Assembly: GCA_000349905.1 (NCBI GenBank) | Contig: KB722768.1 | Coordinates: 168,505-232,504 of the forward strand | Reading direction: 5' to 3' | DNA: 64,000 bases | DNA from: Volvariella volvacea V23 | Taxonomy: Eukaryota > Basidiomycota > Agaricomycetes > Agaricales > Pluteaceae | The notes under the pieces: model-generated | The model's database searches: none | What the model saw: only the letters and a program-made list of their open reading frames with translations | What the model was told of the DNA's origin: nothing | Translations under genes and position numbers: made by a program | Shown: piece after piece, positions 48,581 to 59,683 of the stretch | Position numbering within the stretch: position 1 is the first letter of the stretch | How the letters are laid out: the number at the start of each line of letters is the position of its first letter

Positions 48581-48866
48581 AACCTGCCTTGAAACGGCAA
48601 ACCCAGTTCAATGGCGTCCTGCGCTATTGACGTTTTGCTGGATCGAATACAACTTGCTACTCTGTGATTATTAGATAGGCACAAGGACCCAAAAGTCCTT
48701 TGTTCGATTTGGCATGAATTGCTGGATGGGCTTGTCATGAACGCTCGTGCTAAATTACAGTAGAATCGCGTGCCAATTGAGCAAAACTATGTTCAGTAAG
48801 GGGTATCAACGACAACGATAAAAGAAACAAGATTACATAGCAAGGGCCATTCAACCACACGTACGC

Positions 48867-51305
48867 TCACGACCTCCTAACAAACCTGATCGGAAGATCA
48901 ACAATGCCCATAGTCATAGCAATATTAACCTCTCCCAGCTTCTTCACCCAGTCCTCCCTCATCTCTTTCAAGCTCTTCGACCCTGTAGGCGTCAAGAGCG
49001 GTTCGACGCGCCAGTCACGGAGAAGGAGGGTGAGGAAACAGACGGATTCTACGGTTGCAAATTTTCTGCCTATGCATGCTCGGGATCCTGACGACGAGTA
49101 AGATTAAGGTATAAGCTTCTCGATGAATGAAATACTAAAGTAGTTACGAACCGACACTGAAAGCGGTGAATGCCTCGGATTCATTGGCAATGTCGTACCA
49201 CCGACTTGGCTTGAACTTCTCTGGCTCATCGAAATATCGCTCATTATACTCTATACGAGTATTTATTTATCATATTACACTACAGTCGAGAGTGAAGTGG
49301 AGCACTCACGAGACCCAATCATATCACAAACAACCCAAGTACCCTTGGGTATAGGGACTGATGTGTATCCTCCTTGACCTACGGGGTTGGGTACTTGGAT
49401 GACCATGTCTTCTGCCGCTTCGCGGACGAAGTTTTGTCCAGATGCTATATACGCACAAGGACAGAAGGGACACGTAAAGGGTGAGCACGAAAGGTAGTTC
49501 AAAATCAGTCCGAACAGGACATACGGTACATTCTAACAGCTTCGTAGAAGACTGCCAGGACTTTGTTGAGTTTGTAATAATCGCCCGGAGCCTATGGGTG
49601 TTTATTAGGGAAATGCCTCGGGGAGAGTGTGATAGACGAACGGGGTCACTCTTGTTGTTGCCTATGACCGAGATGATATGCTCATAGATCTCGTTTTGAA
49701 TGTCATCATGGATACTGAGTAAACCTAATACCGCGACAAGAGAGTTTGCAGTAGTCTCTGGATGAAGGAGGCTCTTCAACAATTTCTCCTGCAAAGACAT
49801 GTACAAGGCAATTAACTCACCATGTCCAGCAAACAAGAACATAAACATATTCCCGATCTAGTATCATACATCCATCAATACCAACCCCCTAAACCCAATC
49901 GACAGTTTATGTCACTTACGATTTCATCTCTGTTCAGGGTTAGTTTCTTTTCCCCATCACCCTCGGCGCCGACATCATCGGGATTTTCACCTTCATAGCT
50001 GGCATGAACCAACCTGGTCAACAGGTCGCTATTCGCATTCTTCCCTCCGCCTCCTACAACGTCCATCCTATCCGCAATCTGATCGTTCATGAATTTCTCC
50101 AATTGGGTTCGTGCGATTCGAATTTTTTGGAGACTAGCGCGCGAAAAGGCGGGTATTCAGCAGTTAATAAACACTATGAGAAGTGCAAGTAGGACGAAGG
50201 ACTCACTAATCGATGGGAAGGTATGTCATCCAAGTTGGTGCCATACAAGCGGCCATGACTCTTTCGGACATGGTACACAGAGCTTCTTGGAGGGACATTT
50301 GACCATCAGGACCATAGGGAGGATCGGACCAATTGAAGGACATTCCAAATCCACAATTTCCAAGTACGAGGAGGGCAAGCTTTACGTGCAGTGTATAATG
50401 GAATGGTGGCAAAGTGATTGTTTGTATTTCCTGAATGCGCAAAATGATAGTGAGACGCGTACCTTGAAGATGACTTTTTGCGCCACGGGGATATCGACGA
50501 TGTCACGTTTGTCCCAACCCTCTTCGGATAACATCTCTCGATATAGCTTACAGCTCTCCTTCCAAACCATTTGATACCTGTACAGGAACTTGGGTTTCAA
50601 ATGGAGATTACAACGGGCAAGTCACTAACAAGTCGTTGCTGAATACCGGAGTCAACAATCGACGATGCTTCTTCCACATTTCGCCATCTGCAGACAGCAC
50701 ACTCATACCCCAAGACCTAAAAGGAGTATCATTCATAAGTTTGACACGCAATTGGGCAGGGAGGACAACGAGACAGGACAACAGAACTTACAACACAGCC
50801 CTATTCGTAATCCAAGGTTTCTGCCAACCAGGTCTATTCGTTATCGCACCAGCAACCTGTCGAATGATCTCAATGTTCGACGTGTATAACAATACGGCGT
50901 TTTGGAGCCATGAAACCACAGCTACTGTTTCACTCTCAGCTTCTTTATAAACTATGGCGGAGTTCAACGGTCAGGGTAAAGTGCTATTCCGCAAAACGAA
51001 AAGGATGAGATGGCTGAGTGAAGAGACGTACAGCGCAAACGCCAATACCAGGTGAACGTGAATCCTGGGTTCCACCACGATCTCGGTATCAACACGCCAG
51101 GGGGCATTAAAGGTTGAAATGGGGGTGAAATTATCGCAAAGTGTTTAAACGTCTATGTCTAGCACATCAGCAGAGGTTAACTCCATTGAATGAGAAAACA
51201 TACCCTGCGGTTGCTCAGGAAGCTGAGTGCTCGAACGATGATGACCGCAAACAGAGCCGTTGCAGCCAACGTGCGCCATCGCTCTGATAAAGTCTCAAGA
51301 ATCAT
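48867..51305 (-). CDS. cytochrome P450 monooxygenase
   Basis: Haem-thiolate monooxygenase, ER-anchored, of the fungal microsomal type. Many small exons (at least 11) on the minus strand, from ATG 51303-51305 to stop 48867-48869. The N-terminus has a membrane anchor (WRTLAATALFAVIIVRALSF). The basidiomycete pattern PRSWWNPGF follows in exon 2. The I-helix FAGHETTANSL is formed by splicing out the intron that follows FAGH. The K-helix ExxR is EAVR in VFYEAVRMY. The meander has FKPSRW. The haem loop FSVGSRACIG (cysteine ligand) is restored across an intron near 49085-49150. All key residues are present, so the enzyme is probably functional. The substrate cannot be told from sequence. It shares a 286-bp divergent promoter with the methylthioadenosine phosphorylase gene. 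Internal exon borders are only partly worked out. Confidence 0.88.
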
Positions 51306-51591
51306 TGAGGGTGGTGGTTGGGAGCAAAGCAACAAATACTAAATGTCAAATACGCGCTTACAACATGCTTACGACAACGGCTGGGGATTGCGGAGGCGCC
51401 GACATGAGTGGCGCGGATAAATGACCGAGATCGCCTGTGAACAGAAATAGCATTTTCCGCTTCAACAAATGGGGGTATATCTATATCAGTCGAAAGGTAA
51501 CAAGAAACGGCTTCGATAAATCTTACTAACCTACTCTGCAACCTCTCGCATAACGACACCTTAGAGCAAGGGTGGTTGCTGTTGCTTGAAA
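51306..51591. promoter_or_regulatory. divergent promoter, P450 (-) and MTAP (+)
   Basis: 286 bp between two start codons facing apart. No clear TATA box. Short divergent spacing may allow shared control, which is inference. Confidence 0.5.
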
Positions 51592-52753
51592 ATGACCCTA
51601 GAAGATAAAGGTACGCCCAATGAACGCCCTCGGAAAGAAAGGTGCTCACGAGGTCGATGGATAGTACTTATCGGTGTGATCGGTGGCAGCGGTTTATACC
51701 ACCTCGATAATCTCACATTCGTGTAAGTCTCCTTACCCTTCCATCTCACCCCGCACCTAACTCTATCCCCAGTAAACAAGTCAACCCAGAAACTGTAATC
51801 CCCTGTCCTTTCTCTAAATCCCCACTTCTAACCACGTAATACCAGCCATGGGGATACCCTAGCGCACCCATAACCATCGCCTCCCTCCCCACCGGCACCC
51901 AAATCGCCTTTGTCGCCCGGCACGGCATAGGACACACCATCCACCCCTCCGCCGTCCCCGCGCGCGCCAACATCGCCGCGCTCAAATCTCTCGGCGTGCG
52001 CGTCATCATCGCCTTCTCCGCCGTCGGCTCCCTCCGCGAGGAGATCTCGCCCGGCTCGTTCGTCCTCCCCACCCAGATCATCGATCGCACAAAGGGCGTC
52101 CGGCCCGCGTCGTTCTTCCAGGACACGAGCATCGTCGCGCATGCGGCGTTTGGCGACCCGTTCAGTGGGAAGCTGGTCAAGTGGCTGGAGAAGCATGTGC
52201 AGCGGGCGTTGGACAAGGAAGGCAGGGGTGTGAAGTTGTTCACGAATAAGTGTATTGTGTGTATGGAGGGACCGCAGTTCTCGACGAGGGCGGAGAGTCT
52301 GATGTACCGCCAATGGGGAGGAGATTTGATCAACATGAGCGTATTGCCCGAGGCCAAGCTCGCTCGGGAGGCCGAGATCAGGTCAGTGCAGGCTTGTCGT
52401 CTCCCGTCGCTGTGCTCACCACATGCCTTGTCGTCTCCAGCTACGCTCTTATCGCAACAGCGACAGACTACGACTCTTGGCGCCCCAACTCCGAAGCCGT
52501 CACCGCCGCCGAGGTATTCAAAACCCTCCAATCCAACGCCGACACCTCTCGTCTCGTCGCTGCCACCGTTCTAGGCGATCTCCACTCCGCCATCACCAAC
52601 ACCTCCGCAGGCAGCAGCGACGAAGATGGGTTCTTGTTGGAAGAAGTCGGTGGGATGCAGTTCTCCATTATGCCCAGATCGGAGAAGCAGAAGCCGGAGG
52701 ATAGGAAGAAGTTGGCGTATATCCTGCCAGAGTACTTTTCTGGTGAGGAATGA
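51592..52753 (+). CDS. S-methyl-5'-thioadenosine phosphorylase
   Basis: Cleaves methylthioadenosine with phosphate to adenine and methylthioribose-1-phosphate in the methionine salvage pathway, in the cytosol and nucleus. Exons 51592-51610, 51665-51722, 51773-51794, 51846-52381 and 52441-52753 give 316 codons (315 aa). The first exon is only 19 nt. Motifs are GVIGGSGLY near the N-terminus, TPWGYPSAP, the phosphate-site [32 protein letters not shown] (family signature), [18 protein letters not shown] (purine/ribose site) and TDYDSW. These match the trimeric PNP/MTAP family. Exons 4 and 5 are markedly GC-rich compared with the region around them. The C-terminal extension includes a charged stretch, [11 protein letters not shown]. 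Confidence 0.92.
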
Positions 52754-53537
52754 AAAGAGTATATCTACCGAGGTGGGATTTAGATGGTGATATAGAAGTA
52801 TTGGTTATCTTTATGTATCAACGTTGCAAAGGGAGCGTGAATTCAAATTTGATTTGTGGATTGCATACATGCTCTCACAAGTCGTGCATGATTGAGAGAT
52901 CAAGGAGACTCGTATTTTGTATATAAAGCAACAGAAAAAAACTACAACACTTTCGCTGGCTACATCGGCTATTCTGTTCGTCAATGTCATGATATTCATC
53001 TCAAACAACAAAAAAGGTGGAACGCTCGAGCCCAGCAGAGAAACAAAATCGCTCAATTTTGTCGAGAACCCATAAGCTGGATGAATGAAAAGACGCGACG
53101 AAACTCGGAGGCCGTCAAGACGAGAAGCTGAAGTGTATGTATGAGTGATTGAGAATCAGCGGTGCGATACAAAAGACGATGGAGCGGAGAAGAGAGGGGA
53201 GATAACGAGGGGAGGGGGAAAAGAAAACTATGACAACAACGAAGAAGAGAGGAAACAAGCAGCAAGTCCATCCGAGAAACCAGCTCGCGATCTCAAGTAA
53301 AGAAAACAACGACTCGAAAGAGAAAAACTTGAAGACGACGACGCAGAACAAAAACTAGAACGGGAAACACTCTCTTCCCCCGCATATAGGTACAAAACAA
53401 AAAACGGCAAAGAGATGGAGGATGCTTTGCAAGAATGGACCAACAGTGGAGCAAGCAGGTAATAAGAAATAAGAAATCCGAGCCACAACGACCACGGTGC
53501 CATGGAACTTGGATAGCCGGTTCCTCCAACTCCTTCC
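52754..53537. other. convergent spacer
   Basis: Between the 3' ends of MTAP (+) and the SH3 protein gene (-). Purine-rich near 53170-53350. No gene seen. Confidence 0.5.
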
Positions 53538-55655
53538 TCAGTCCAACTGGTACGGCTCCAGATAGCTCTCCGGCACAAGCGCGTGCTGCGCCTGCTTCTC
53601 CCCACCCACAACCTCTCCCTTCTCCACATCCCAGTTCTTGATCACAACTGCCCACCCCACACCTCCACCTCTCCCAACGACCTTCACAATCTGTTCTTCT
53701 TCCAGCCCCATTTCAGCCGTACCCTCTGGTATGAACTGGTACAAGGCCTTATAAAGACCTGGATAAAGCGGTTCTTCCTCATCATCGTCTTCCGCATTGT
53801 TTCCTTGCTGGTCATCGCCGTAGGAGTACTCCTCCGTACTGCCCTCTTCGTCGTCATACTCCCCATCATCATCCTCATCCATAAAGTTCCTATCCAAATC
53901 CTTCCTACTCGGGAACCCACTACCACTAGCTCCAGCACCACTTCCACTCGCATTAGCAGCAGCGGCAAGCGCAGCAGCCGTAGCAGCCAACCCCGCATAC
54001 CCGTACCCCCCCGCTCCTCCAAACCCGCCCCCGCCTCCAGCTCCACCCATATTCCAGCTCAGCCTGCCCTGTCCAAAGTTGAACCCGCTCCATCCATCGT
54101 CGTCGTCTTCCTCGTCCCGCCTCTCGTCTTCGTCCTCACTGCTACTGCTCTCGTCTCCGCTCCCTGTGCCGGTCCCGTTGCCCATGCCTGCACCGCTGCC
54201 TCGTCTCCGCCGGCCGAGGTACTTGTTAAGGCGTCCGATGTGGTTGGCTCGGGGTACGTCGGGGCCTAGCCCCCGGTGTCTCTCGTCGTCCCGCGCAAAC
54301 GCATAATCCCTAATCTTGATATGCTCAACCGCCGCTGCCGCCGCCGTAACCTTCTCACCGCTATTATCGTTATCATTCCCACTCGCGACCTCTTCAGTAC
54401 GCGACACCTGCATCTTATCATCCTTATGCGATTTAGACGACGACGATGTCGATGGCGAGTCAGGAACAACCGTTGATGCGTTGGACGTCGACTTTGACAT
54501 GGGCGGAGCCTGCACCGGTAACGTCGAACTTGACGATGACGCCGTACCCGTCCCCGTCGTCGATGGTGGCGACACAACCGACTCCGGTTCCTCGCTCAAA
54601 TACGACGGTGGCAAAACAATCGCCGCACTCCCAACTCCCGCACCCGGATTCGTAAACACCGGCGAATACGGTCTCAAAGGCGGCGTCGTCGGCAACGGCG
54701 AAATCGACAAATGTCCGCTGAGTTGGCTTAGTCTCTTGCCGTTGACGAGTGGCGAAGCTGTCTGGGTGCCACCAGATGTTGTGCTGGTGTTGTTGGGGCC
54801 ACTGCTCTTTCTCATCGAGTTTGACCTTGAAATCGCCATCGACGAAGGTCTGGAAGCGGATTTTGACGACTTTGAACGTGCGGATGAGATTGAGTATGCT
54901 GCTGATGCTCTGCGGGAGACGGCCGGAGAGGGAGGAGCGGGACGGGAGGATGATAGAGGGGGTGATGCGGAGAGAGCAGAAAGTGAAGATGACGAATCTG
55001 TTGAGAGTGTCTGTGGAGGTAGTGGGATCGGGATGGTTGGTTGTACGGAATGGTTATTGTTGCTATTGTTATTGTTCTGATCTGCATTTGTCATTTTAGG
55101 GGATGATGGGCCGGAAATATTTGTGCTTGTCGTTGGGGTAGGGATTGAAGTAAAACTCTGAGTATTTGGGGGTGCTTGTGGAAGAGTTACAGATGATATC
55201 GTTGGGGTAGCTGTTGATGACGATATTGTTGATGATGTAGAGGGGATAGCGTTGTCGCCACCGTGGATGTATTGCGGTAGAGATACAGAGCGAGAGGTAG
55301 CATCATCAGGGTTTTTCTCTCCATCCATTCGTCCCTGGGCATTTGGAAAACGTGATGTTTCATCTGCCATCGTACTCAAACTCGATGACGGCATATCCGT
55401 ATCCTGATCAACAGCACTAGACCCAGAACCACTTTCTAATCCTTCAGAACCCTCCAGAATACTTGTCGTCGAGGACGATTTTGTGCCATTATTCCCCTGT
55501 GCTTGTGCTTGTGCCTGTGCCTCGGGAGGGGAAAGACTAGCCTGTGATAATGATGCCGATGAATCTTTCCTTGTGGCGGAATTGCCGGAGCCTCGTTTTC
55601 CATTCCTGCCGGATGTAGGTGGGGGTTTCATTGCGAATTCATGAGCTCCAGGCAT
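53538..55655 (-). CDS. disordered protein with C-terminal SH3 domain (Nbp2/Skb5-like domain)
   Basis: 705 aa in a single exon from the ATG at 55655 (MPGAHEFAMKPPP). An in-frame ATG at 55799 would add 48 residues, but a TTCTAG acceptor lies between, so that part is probably intronic or 5' UTR. The first 450 residues are Ser/Thr/Pro-rich disorder (poly-Ser, STSSSSK). A basic LGRRRRGSG and an acidic EDEDERRDEEDDDD segment follow, then a Gly-rich stretch. The C-terminal 75 residues form one SH3 domain: ALYQFIPEGTAEMGLEEEQI, GVGWAV, then ALVPESYLEPY. This SH3 subtype resembles that of yeast Nbp2 and fission yeast Skb5, adaptors in stress MAPK/PAK signalling, and the adaptor role is inferred from it. 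The antisense strand of this CDS is also open for long stretches because of codon bias. Confidence 0.8.
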   Translation of the reverse strand: MPGAHEFAMKPPPTSGRNGKRGSGNSATRKDSSASLSQASLSPPEAQAQAQAQGNNGTKSSSTTSILEGSEGLESGSGSSAVDQDTDMPSSSLSTMADETSRFPNAQGRMDGEKNPDDATSRSVSLPQYIHGGDNAIPSTSSTISSSTATPTISSVTLPQAPPNTQSFTSIPTPTTSTNISGPSSPKMTNADQNNNNSNNNHSVQPTIPIPLPPQTLSTDSSSSLSALSASPPLSSSRPAPPSPAVSRRASAAYSISSARSKSSKSASRPSSMAISRSNSMRKSSGPNNTSTTSGGTQTASPLVNGKRLSQLSGHLSISPLPTTPPLRPYSPVFTNPGAGVGSAAIVLPPSYLSEEPESVVSPPSTTGTGTASSSSSTLPVQAPPMSKSTSNASTVVPDSPSTSSSSKSHKDDKMQVSRTEEVASGNDNDNSGEKVTAAAAAVEHIKIRDYAFARDDERHRGLGPDVPRANHIGRLNKYLGRRRRGSGAGMGNGTGTGSGDESSSSEDEDERRDEEDDDDGWSGFNFGQGRLSWNMGGAGGGGGFGGAGGYGYAGLAATAAALAAAANASGSGAGASGSGFPSRKDLDRNFMDEDDDGEYDDEEGSTEEYSYGDDQQGNNAEDDDEEEPLYPGLYKALYQFIPEGTAEMGLEEEQIVKVVGRGGGVGWAVVIKNWDVEKGEVVGGEKQAQHALVPESYLEPYQLD

Positions 55656-55791
55656 AGGGGGTGGAATGAAGGACGATGAGGGAGAAGGAAAGGGAGAAGA
55701 CGAAGGACGTGTGTCAAGCGACAGTGACAACGGACTTCGATCAGGTTGTGCTAGAAGGGGATAAAAAATATAGGTGAGCCAACGGAATCCC

Positions 55792-56503
55792 CTATACATT
55801 CTGGATATACGGAGAAATTATGGGGTATAAAGAAGAGTTAATGGGCCACCACGTAGGTCTTTTGGGAGAGACCAAGGTGAAGGCGGGATAGGTGAGATAG
55901 GTGACGACTATATTGCTTGCAAGACCAGCAAGCAAGCTTCCCACGAACGAACGAGTGGAGAGAGAGATTATGGTATAAATCGTGTCAACGGCGTGTGGGA
56001 TCCATTCCGAATGAAGAAAAAGGATGCTGGTAGGGACCAGAACCAAACCCCCCAAATACCGCCCAACCCTTAAGGACGAGACCAAATACAAAAGGCCCTA
56101 CGGCCGTACACATGCGGATGACATGCATGCATCGTGGAAGCCTCAAGGTTAAGGTCGGGTGCCCCACAAAGGCTTTTTTCCGACCTAGATCGACAGGCAC
56201 CGTCCTTCACATAGCACCAAGAATAAGATGATGCTTACTTTGGTGGTCCGAAACAACAGCAAATGCCATCTCCAAGTGAACCGAATGACCAACTGGTACT
56301 GCTGTGCTGGAACGTGGTGCGGCTTCGGGTTTAGGCGATGCGAAGGCTATATGAGTGTTGCGAGGTCTCGGTGTCTTGGTGCTGCCAGCAACGCTTGGAC
56401 GACGACGAACTGGTAATCTAGAGGCGAGTTGGGCGACGTTGGGGACGATGGGGACGATGGGGGGAGTATTTAAGAAAAACGGAGTGCACAGGAGTGTATC
56501 CAA
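55792..56503 (-). CDS. hypothetical protein with hydrophobic C-terminal half
   Basis: Weakly supported spliced gene on the minus strand. Exon 1 is 56239-56503, starting MDTLLCTPFFLN, and ends at a GTAAGC donor. Exon 2 starts at 56184. The last exon ends at 55792 and encodes a hydrophobic stretch with GRYLGGLVLVPTSILFLH and FVGSLLAGLASNIVVTYL. One reading of the second intron (43 nt with GTGTAC donor) keeps the frame, but this is short. No family is recognised. Possibly a small membrane protein or an incorrect join of unrelated frames. Confidence 0.35.
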
Positions 56504-57159
56504 GGTGCTCGGCAGTCAGAACAGGGAGCGTGGCTAATCTCATTTTTCGGAAAATGGGTTGCTATCCCACCTGTTTGGCCTTGTTTGCGATTGGTGGCGC
56601 TCCTTTCAGTCGTGAAGTCATTTATTCGCCATCCTTCTAGCCTTTCAGCGTCGACGACGGAGCAGTAGGAAGGATGAGATGTCCTATCACCCTCGAGCGA
56701 GCTCTTGTTGCCCCTTTGACTCGCTATCCCATCACCATTACTATGGCTTGGCAGGGTCTATAGCCGGTTATCCCGATTTGGCACTATCGTTATACAGCTT
56801 AAACCTTCCGCGCTTGTAACCACGCGTTTGGGCAAAGCTACTGTTGCTCCTCATTGCCACCATCAACTCTACTCACTATCCAGAACAAGACAATAGCGAT
56901 TTCCCCGCGCCACATCACAATAATCACGACTTTCCTTTTTCGATATGCGTTACGCTTAACTTGATTGCTGTTGTGCTTAGATGACGAGAGAACATAAAGA
57001 TTTATCGTATCCCTGTGGCAACTGGACACCTCAAAATCAAATGAGGCCCTCACTTAAAGATGGAGTTTAATATGAACCCACCAACCTGCCTGCTTGTCTT
57101 GCCCCAGGTCTTCCCGCTCAAGAATACCACGTCTGCAGAACAACAAATCGCTGGTCAAT
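56504..57159. other. divergent intergenic region
   Basis: Between the hypothetical gene at 55792-56503 (-) and the gene at 57160 (+). No coding signal. Confidence 0.4.
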
Positions 57160-58112
57160 ATGCAGGTATTTGAAGCACTGAACACCTCACCATCCATCCA
57201 ATATGTAATCCAATCTCGGACCCTTGGACTCTCGATCAGCGTTACAGCCGCCACCGCCACCCTCCTTCTCTCACTTTTCAAGCGACGCCCCTTATGTTCC
57301 CTACCAAACTCGAGCTTCCTTCAACCACTGTTCGAATTCTCGCCACGCCTCATCTTGCCTTCGAACGCCCGATTTCTACGTCGGATCTCCAATAGCAAGC
57401 CCTGTTTTATCAACTTCGCTAATCACTTTATCAACCTCCTCAGACTTAACGTTGCCACACTCAAATCCTATCTACCCCACCCAATCCGATGGCACCTTGA
57501 CACTCGGTACCGCAACCAGATCCAATCTTTCCGTTTAGCTCAATACTGGCGTAGCGCAAACGAGGCCAAAGCCTACTTCAAGCATTCCGACGCCAAAGTT
57601 CGAGGCTTGAAATGTGCTTCAGAGAGGGAACTGCCACTGGTTATGTATTACGAACCGGCGTTACTACCATTCTATCGTTCTTCCTCATCTTCACGAAAGA
57701 GAGGGTCTCCGCCCCGAGGGAGGGGGAGAAGAGGAGGTAGTAGCGATAGCGATAGTTCGGGTGACGAAGGAAGTGATAATGATATTGACGCGGTAGCGTA
57801 TGAACTCCCAGTGAGGACATTTTCGAAGTGGCACAGGATGACGTTTCCTGGACCTGTGAGTACCCCTTTCCCCCACCCTCTAGTCCCGAATCTAACCACT
57901 TTTCACTCCAGGACCACCCGACATTACGCCAATGCACCAAACTGATGAAACAATACAGCAACCGGGATTTACGCGAGATCAAACGGATCTCGGGGTTGCA
58001 ATCTAATCGTTATGTTTTTGGAGAGAGCTATTATTGGACGCCGAAATTTAAGAGGATGTGGGATGATTGGTTGAATAGGAAGGGACCTGATATTGTTATT
58101 GTGTTTGAGTGA
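57160..58112 (+). CDS. uncharacterised protein with N-terminal hydrophobic segment
   Basis: 298 aa from exons 57160-57855 and 57912-58112, with clean GT-AG joining GP to DHPTLRQC. The N-terminus has a hydrophobic stretch (SISVTAATATLLLSLF) followed by basic and Ser-rich sequence, which could be a mitochondrial or membrane-targeting signal. The middle has HLDTRYRNQIQSFRLAQYW. A low-complexity RKRGSPPRGRGRRGG and an acidic SDSDSSGDEGSDND stretch separate it from the C-terminal part, which is rich in aromatic and basic residues (YWTPKFKRMWDDWLNRKG). I recognise no family. It looks like a lineage-specific protein. Confidence 0.6.
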
Positions 58113-58652
58113 GTGAGTGAGTGCGTGTGGCCATGGAGTACAGTATGGGAGACAAGGCTTTTGTATGGTTTATGTGTGTATTGTTATATGCGTGGATCCG
58201 CTCTTGGAGTATGCTATTGTCATTATCACTATTATGTAGTACTAGCGATATCAATCAATATAAATGCTACAAAGAACAAACCCAGGAGCTTTTGGCGGCA
58301 AGAAGCTGCGGAGACGATTCTCTGAGATATCACGCCCACCTCTTAACTCCATTCAGATATTACTGGCGTCTGGCATTTTAAGATTTCGAGTTCCTGGCGG
58401 TACGGACTTACCCTAGCCTCGTTCGTTATACGTTCTGGAATGTCCTATTTCCAAGTGCCATTCTCACCGTGAAGTCCAAAGCTAGAGCAGTATGGCGAGA
58501 AGGCAAGCCCTCTAAAAATCACTGACAGCGTGGTGATAGCTATTGAAAATAAACCACAATGTCCGCATGTAAAATTTGTTCCTTCGGCCTTCCCACTGCA
58601 TTCATTTCCAGACAACACAGAAGAGTCCAAGACTACCATAGCTGATGCACAT
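58113..58652. other. intergenic spacer
   Basis: 3' side of the gene at 57160-58112 and of the tiny secreted-protein gene on the minus strand. GTGAGTGAGTGAGTG follows the stop at 58112. No gene seen. Confidence 0.45.
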
Positions 58653-59006
58653 TTACGTGCTACCCTCAGCATCCGCACTGCAGCGCCATGCCATAAAGTA
58701 AGCAAAATGTTATAAATCGTCCGAAATAAATAGGCGATGACATACGCCGAAGCTGAAACTGTATCACCCCCCTTCACGAGAATATTTCTCGGAATGCCTA
58801 TCGTCGTAACGGGGTTTAGTACTAGCCAAACCACTCAAACGGGATCTGGAGTCCAGTTGGGGGAGGGCGGGGAATAGCTTACATGGATCGACAGAGTGGA
58901 CCGGACACGGTGGTTCGAGAAGCGCGGCTGGTGCTGCTTCGGTATAAGATAGAGTCGTGGTGAGGATGCCAAGTACAAGGGCGAGGTTAAAAATGGATCT
59001 GAGCAT
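58653..59006 (-). CDS. tiny secreted protein
   Basis: Predicted 66-aa secreted protein. Exons on the minus strand: 58883-59006, 58746-58797 and 58653-58677 (67 codons). The signal peptide begins MLRSIFNLALVLGILTTTLS and ends near TEAAPAA. The mature part has LEPPCP and VDPC, with the second Cys codon split by intron 1 in phase 1. Intron 2 is phase 2. It ends DAEGST, like the VAGDST end of its tandem neighbour at 59684-59998. Without splicing exon 1 would read through to a basic unrelated tail, but the GTAAGC donor and CTAAC-like branch site argue for splicing. A TATA box lies about 60-70 bp upstream. Function unknown. Confidence 0.5.
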
Positions 59007-59683
59007 CCTAGGTAGGAGTGGATGTAGTAGATGAGTGCTTATTCGAAAGACAGGTTGAACAAGACTCGGAATTTATAGGGTTTGCTATCATCTTCCTAAT
59101 GTCGTGTGGTGAGTATTCATAGTTTTCCGCTCTCAGAGTTCCATACGATTATGGTTATTATTAGGATTGAGAGCTCCAAGTAGAAGGAAGGGCAGCGGAC
59201 AAATGCCTATTATAGCACAGTGCGAAATCTCCTGCTCTTGATCTACATCATGCCAACTTGAATGTATCTAACCCGAGGCCGGGGCAAGAGAAACAACAAC
59301 TTCCCTGTCACTTTCTATTTAGCTGTTCCGAATTTAGTCTACTCACTCTCACGAAACTTAATTCGATCTTCTCGATGTGAGCCGAGGTAGTGGAAGCCCC
59401 GAAGCTCTCATGCCTCAAAGTTTTCGTACTCAGAGGCTCGACCACGCTGAGAAGAGGGCTCGGAGTTTGGGCTATTGGCGTGGAATCCTATTGTTATTGC
59501 CCGCCAGTCGTTTCCATTAAGGCACCCTTCTTCTCTAGAGGTCGTCTGACCATGCTCATTGCGTACTATTCAAGAAGAAAGCGGCAGGACACAAGGAATG
59601 TGGCCATGTTGAATCATATGGTAGTTTTGTAAATGGTAGACAGTCCCAGCTACTCAAAACTAACAGGGCTTTGCGACATGCTA
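59007..59683. other. spacer between two tiny secreted-protein genes
   Basis: Contains the TATA box (TATAAATTCC on the minus strand at about 59068-59074) and promoter of the 58653-59006 gene. No other gene seen. Confidence 0.45.
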
